Below are positions 6,124 to 7,576 of a DNA stretch of 7,576 nucleotides, one piece after another (position 1 is the first letter of the stretch; each line of letters begins with the position of its first letter). Source of the stretch: an uncultured Phascolarctobacterium sp. Its GTDB lineage: Bacteria > Bacillota > Negativicutes > Acidaminococcales > Acidaminococcaceae. The position numbers and the translations under genes were made by a program. A model generated the notes under the pieces. It searched no databases. It was not told where the DNA came from and was given only the letters and a program-made list of their open reading frames with translations. The DNA is taken from positions 1-7,576 of the forward strand of contig CAJKLD010000040.1 of assembly GCA_905200645.1 (NCBI GenBank), read 5' to 3'.

Positions 6124-6165
6124 AAAAAGTCAGCTTCTAGCTTTTAGAAACTGACTTTTTCTTTT
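6124..6165. terminator. Bidirectional terminator between convergent units
   Basis: AAAAAGTCAG (6124-6133) pairs with CTGACTTTTT (6151-6160), and after one mismatch TTCTA pairs with TAGAA, leaving a short loop. T runs follow in both directions, so it can end the MATE transcript and the minus-strand YeeE/YedE operon. Its right edge is about 80 bp from that operon's stop. The space between (6166-6244) shows nothing recognisable. Confidence 0.88.
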
Positions 6166-6244
6166 GCCCGGCTGCATTTTTACTGTGAACACTCGTTCCC
6201 TGCACGTTTTGCGCCAGGAAGTAAATGAGCCGCTGCGGCGAGGC

Positions 6245-6799
6245 TTAAATTTTTTTAGGAAGGAGAAAAGAAACAAGGATAAAAAGCAAACCCATCAGCA
6301 GTACGCCTTCTGCACCAAAAGCGTAAAGCGAAGGAAATTTAGGCGCAATATTAAAGAGCGTAAGCTTACCTAAATCGAATACCTTAAATATCCCGGAAGA
6401 CAACCAGCTGCCGTAACTTATAGAAAAAAGAAACGCTCCAAATAAACCGCCAATGATAATGCCCCAGGTTTTCGCTTTGTTGACGTAGGGAAGCGAAGCA
6501 AGGCTCGTCCCCGGACAGCTGCCCAGCAGACCAAAGCCAATACCAAAAATGGCGCCGCCGACAATTACACCTGCGTTCATATTTTTAATATTAAAATGAC
6601 TAATATCTAAAAGTCCAAGCGAAGCGGCAGCGCCAATCAGTACGCCAGCTAAACCAATACCATACAGAATGGTTTTCATCAAAGTCAAATCCTCAAGACG
6701 CAGCATAGCGCGAACATTTTTCCGGTCAGCTGCTCCTGCATAATATAGAGCAAAGCCAAAAGCGCTGCCCAAGATGATTGCTAAGATAATTTTAGACAT
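6245..6799 (-). CDS. YeeE/YedE family half-transporter, second subunit (DUF6691-like)
   Basis: This is a 184-residue inner-membrane protein with about five hydrophobic helices. The family's cysteine motif appears as FGLLGSCPGTSLASLP (Cys95). YeeE/YedE proteins include TsuA, a thiosulfate importer that passes its substrate along a line of conserved cysteines. In many bacteria the protein is split in two, and this matches the later half, often annotated DUF6691. It begins 2 bp after the stop of its partner, with GGGAGG inside the partner's last codons, so the two are translated together and probably form one transporter. Thiosulfate is the likely cargo by family, but related sulfur or selenium species are possible. 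No sulfurtransferase (TusA, rhodanese) gene is visible next to it. Confidence 0.85.
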   Translation of the reverse strand: MSKIILAIILGSAFGFALYYAGAADRKNVRAMLRLEDLTLMKTILYGIGLAGVLIGAAASLGLLDISHFNIKNMNAGVIVGGAIFGIGFGLLGSCPGTSLASLPYVNKAKTWGIIIGGLFGAFLFSISYGSWLSSGIFKVFDLGKLTLFNIAPKFPSLYAFGAEGVLLMGLLFILVSFLLPKKI

Positions 6800-6801
6800 G
6801 C

Positions 6802-7353
6802 TTATTTACCTCCCGACTTATATTTTTTTACCAGTATAGCGGTAGGAACGGCCGTAGCAAAAACGGACGCCGCAAAGACGAAGCCGCTGACGCTGCCCTG
6901 ACTTATGCCCGCCATCATGTGACCGCTGGTACAGCCATCAGCAAGGCGCGCACCATAAAGTATAATCGCTCCGCCTAAAAAGCCCAGAGCAAATTGCTGT
7001 AATTTATTTGCATCAGCAGGTATGGCCTCAAGCTGTTCTTTTCTGCCTAAAGCTTTTGCTGCTGCGTAAGCACCAAGCGGAATCGAAATCACAAAAATAT
7101 AATCATAATTTGCCAGATTTTTCATATCAGCGATAAGCTTGCCCTTACTTTTAGCGTAATAAGGGTTAGTACTGGTATATTCTCCGGGCTTTCCGGGAAC
7201 AGGAGCAACTATATCGGCTGCGATTGCCGTATGAATTTTGCCGCTGAGCACGGAAAACTGCGTAGATACGCCTATGGGCTTGACTAAGAATACTGCTAAA
7301 AAGAAAATTATACCTAAAAAAATTCCTCCGAGAAGCCAATTATTTTTTCGCAT
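6802..7353 (-). CDS. YeeE/YedE family half-transporter, first subunit
   Basis: This 183-residue membrane protein is the promoter-proximal gene of the pair. It has a first helix (about 6-24) ending in KPIGVSTQFS, then a long polar loop (about 38-82) rich in Pro, Tyr and Lys. Three more helices follow. The third ends in the family signature GARLADGCTSGHMMAGISQGS, with Cys141 the expected substrate-relay cysteine. It complements the GSCPGT half encoded downstream. A perfect AAGGAGGT site lies 7 nt before the ATG, pointing to strong translation. The role is uptake of thiosulfate or a related sulfur compound across the inner membrane; the family is clear and the substrate is inferred. Confidence 0.87.
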   Translation of the reverse strand: MRKNNWLLGGIFLGIIFFLAVFLVKPIGVSTQFSVLSGKIHTAIAADIVAPVPGKPGEYTSTNPYYAKSKGKLIADMKNLANYDYIFVISIPLGAYAAAKALGRKEQLEAIPADANKLQQFALGFLGGAIILYGARLADGCTSGHMMAGISQGSVSGFVFAASVFATAVPTAILVKKYKSGGK

Positions 7354-7392
7354 TTTTATTACCTCCTTGGAAATTATTATTTCTGTAATTCC

Positions 7393-7402
7393 ATTATAGC
7401 AT
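7393..7402 (-). promoter_or_regulatory. Extended -10 promoter of the YeeE/YedE operon
   Basis: The minus strand reads TGC followed by a consensus TATAAT (7398-7393), an extended -10. No hexamer at 16-18 bp spacing resembles TTGACA, which is acceptable for extended -10 promoters. The leader would be about 30 nt. Confidence 0.6.
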
Positions 7403-7466
7403 AGGCAATTTTTATGTATGTGATAAAGTTACAATGAAAGCGTGAATAGTTTATGTTATTATGTTG

Positions 7467-7521
7467 AAAAACTCCCTTAGTGAAAACGGCATTTTGGATG
7501 CCGGTCATTAAGGGAGTTTTT
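7467..7521. terminator. Long two-part stem-loop, probably a bidirectional terminator
   Basis: A perfect 13-bp outer stem (AAAAACTCCCTTA at 7467-7479 with TAAGGGAGTTTTT at 7509-7521) continues through GTGA/TCAT. After a small asymmetric bulge an inner CGGCAT/ATGCCG stem (7487-7492 with 7498-7503) closes on TTTGG. A5 and T5 ends fit termination in either direction, most simply for a minus-strand gene beyond the right edge. The remaining 7522-7576 is A/T-rich, with no gene or signal I can name. Confidence 0.6.
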
Positions 7522-7576
7522 GAGTGTGTGAGAGTTTTTCTGTAAATAAGACCTTCTATGATAATTTTTACTTGAA

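Noticed and set aside
6164..6373. Plus-strand frame antisense to the end of the second YeeE/YedE gene
   Set aside because: The product is a low-complexity Lys/Arg-rich string. The opposite strand encodes a real membrane protein, and there is no promoter after the terminator.
7428..7457. Possible plus-strand promoter (GTTACA, then TATGTT) for a small RNA
   Set aside because: Both hexamers are weak, and transcription would start almost inside the stem-loop at 7467, leaving no sensible transcript.
1..7576. CRISPR array, insertion sequence, phage or defence system
   Set aside because: No regularly spaced repeats, transposase or integrase motifs, target-site duplications or known defence domains were seen on either strand.

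Overview
The window comes from a low-to-mid-GC bacterium that is most likely a Negativicute of the Acidaminococcaceae, close to Phascolarctobacterium. The evidence is the 5' end of a 16S rRNA gene at the left edge (minus strand), whose first conserved block and V1/V2 flanks read like that group. Gene content and signals also fit: a Firmicutes-type rRNA leader motif, strong GGAGG ribosome binding sites, and a diderm-compatible exported protein. The genus is an inference from memory of 16S sequences, not a computed match.

Layout, left to right. Positions 1-259 hold the start of 16S rRNA reading leftwards, with an unusually expanded V1 helix. Positions 260-580 are its leader and promoter: a GAAA-capped hairpin, a boxA-like motif, a TTGACA/TATTCT promoter and an A/T-tract upstream element. 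A divergent extended -10 promoter drives a secreted protein of unknown function (690-1397). A stem-loop terminator follows. Next, on the minus strand, is a fragment of an MscS-type mechanosensitive channel (1462-1749) with no start codon and no C-terminal domain; it is read here as a pseudogene. Then, all rightwards: the OBG-family ATPase ychF (1803-2909) with its own terminator; a two-gene, translationally coupled operon of a PHP-type histidinol-phosphatase-like enzyme (3056-3844) and a fumarylacetoacetate-hydrolase-family enzyme (3841-4605), also with a terminator; and a MATE multidrug exporter (4749-6089) whose promoter carries a perfect 10+10 palindromic operator. A shared terminator at 6124-6165 separates it from a convergent minus-strand operon of two YeeE/YedE half-transporters (7353-6245), probably for thiosulfate or another sulfur compound. 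The last 220 bases hold the operon's promoter and a long two-part stem-loop, with no gene recognised.

Most of the window is ordinary chromosomal gene content cut into short, well-terminated transcription units. The housekeeping genes (16S, ychF) sit among small accessory units for metabolism, efflux and sulfur uptake. No mobile element, CRISPR array or phage gene is visible. The points most worth a second look are the roughly 100-nt branched expansion of 16S helix 6, the mscS relic, the MATE operator whose repressor is not encoded here, and the FAH-family enzyme that appears to lack one of its three metal ligands.
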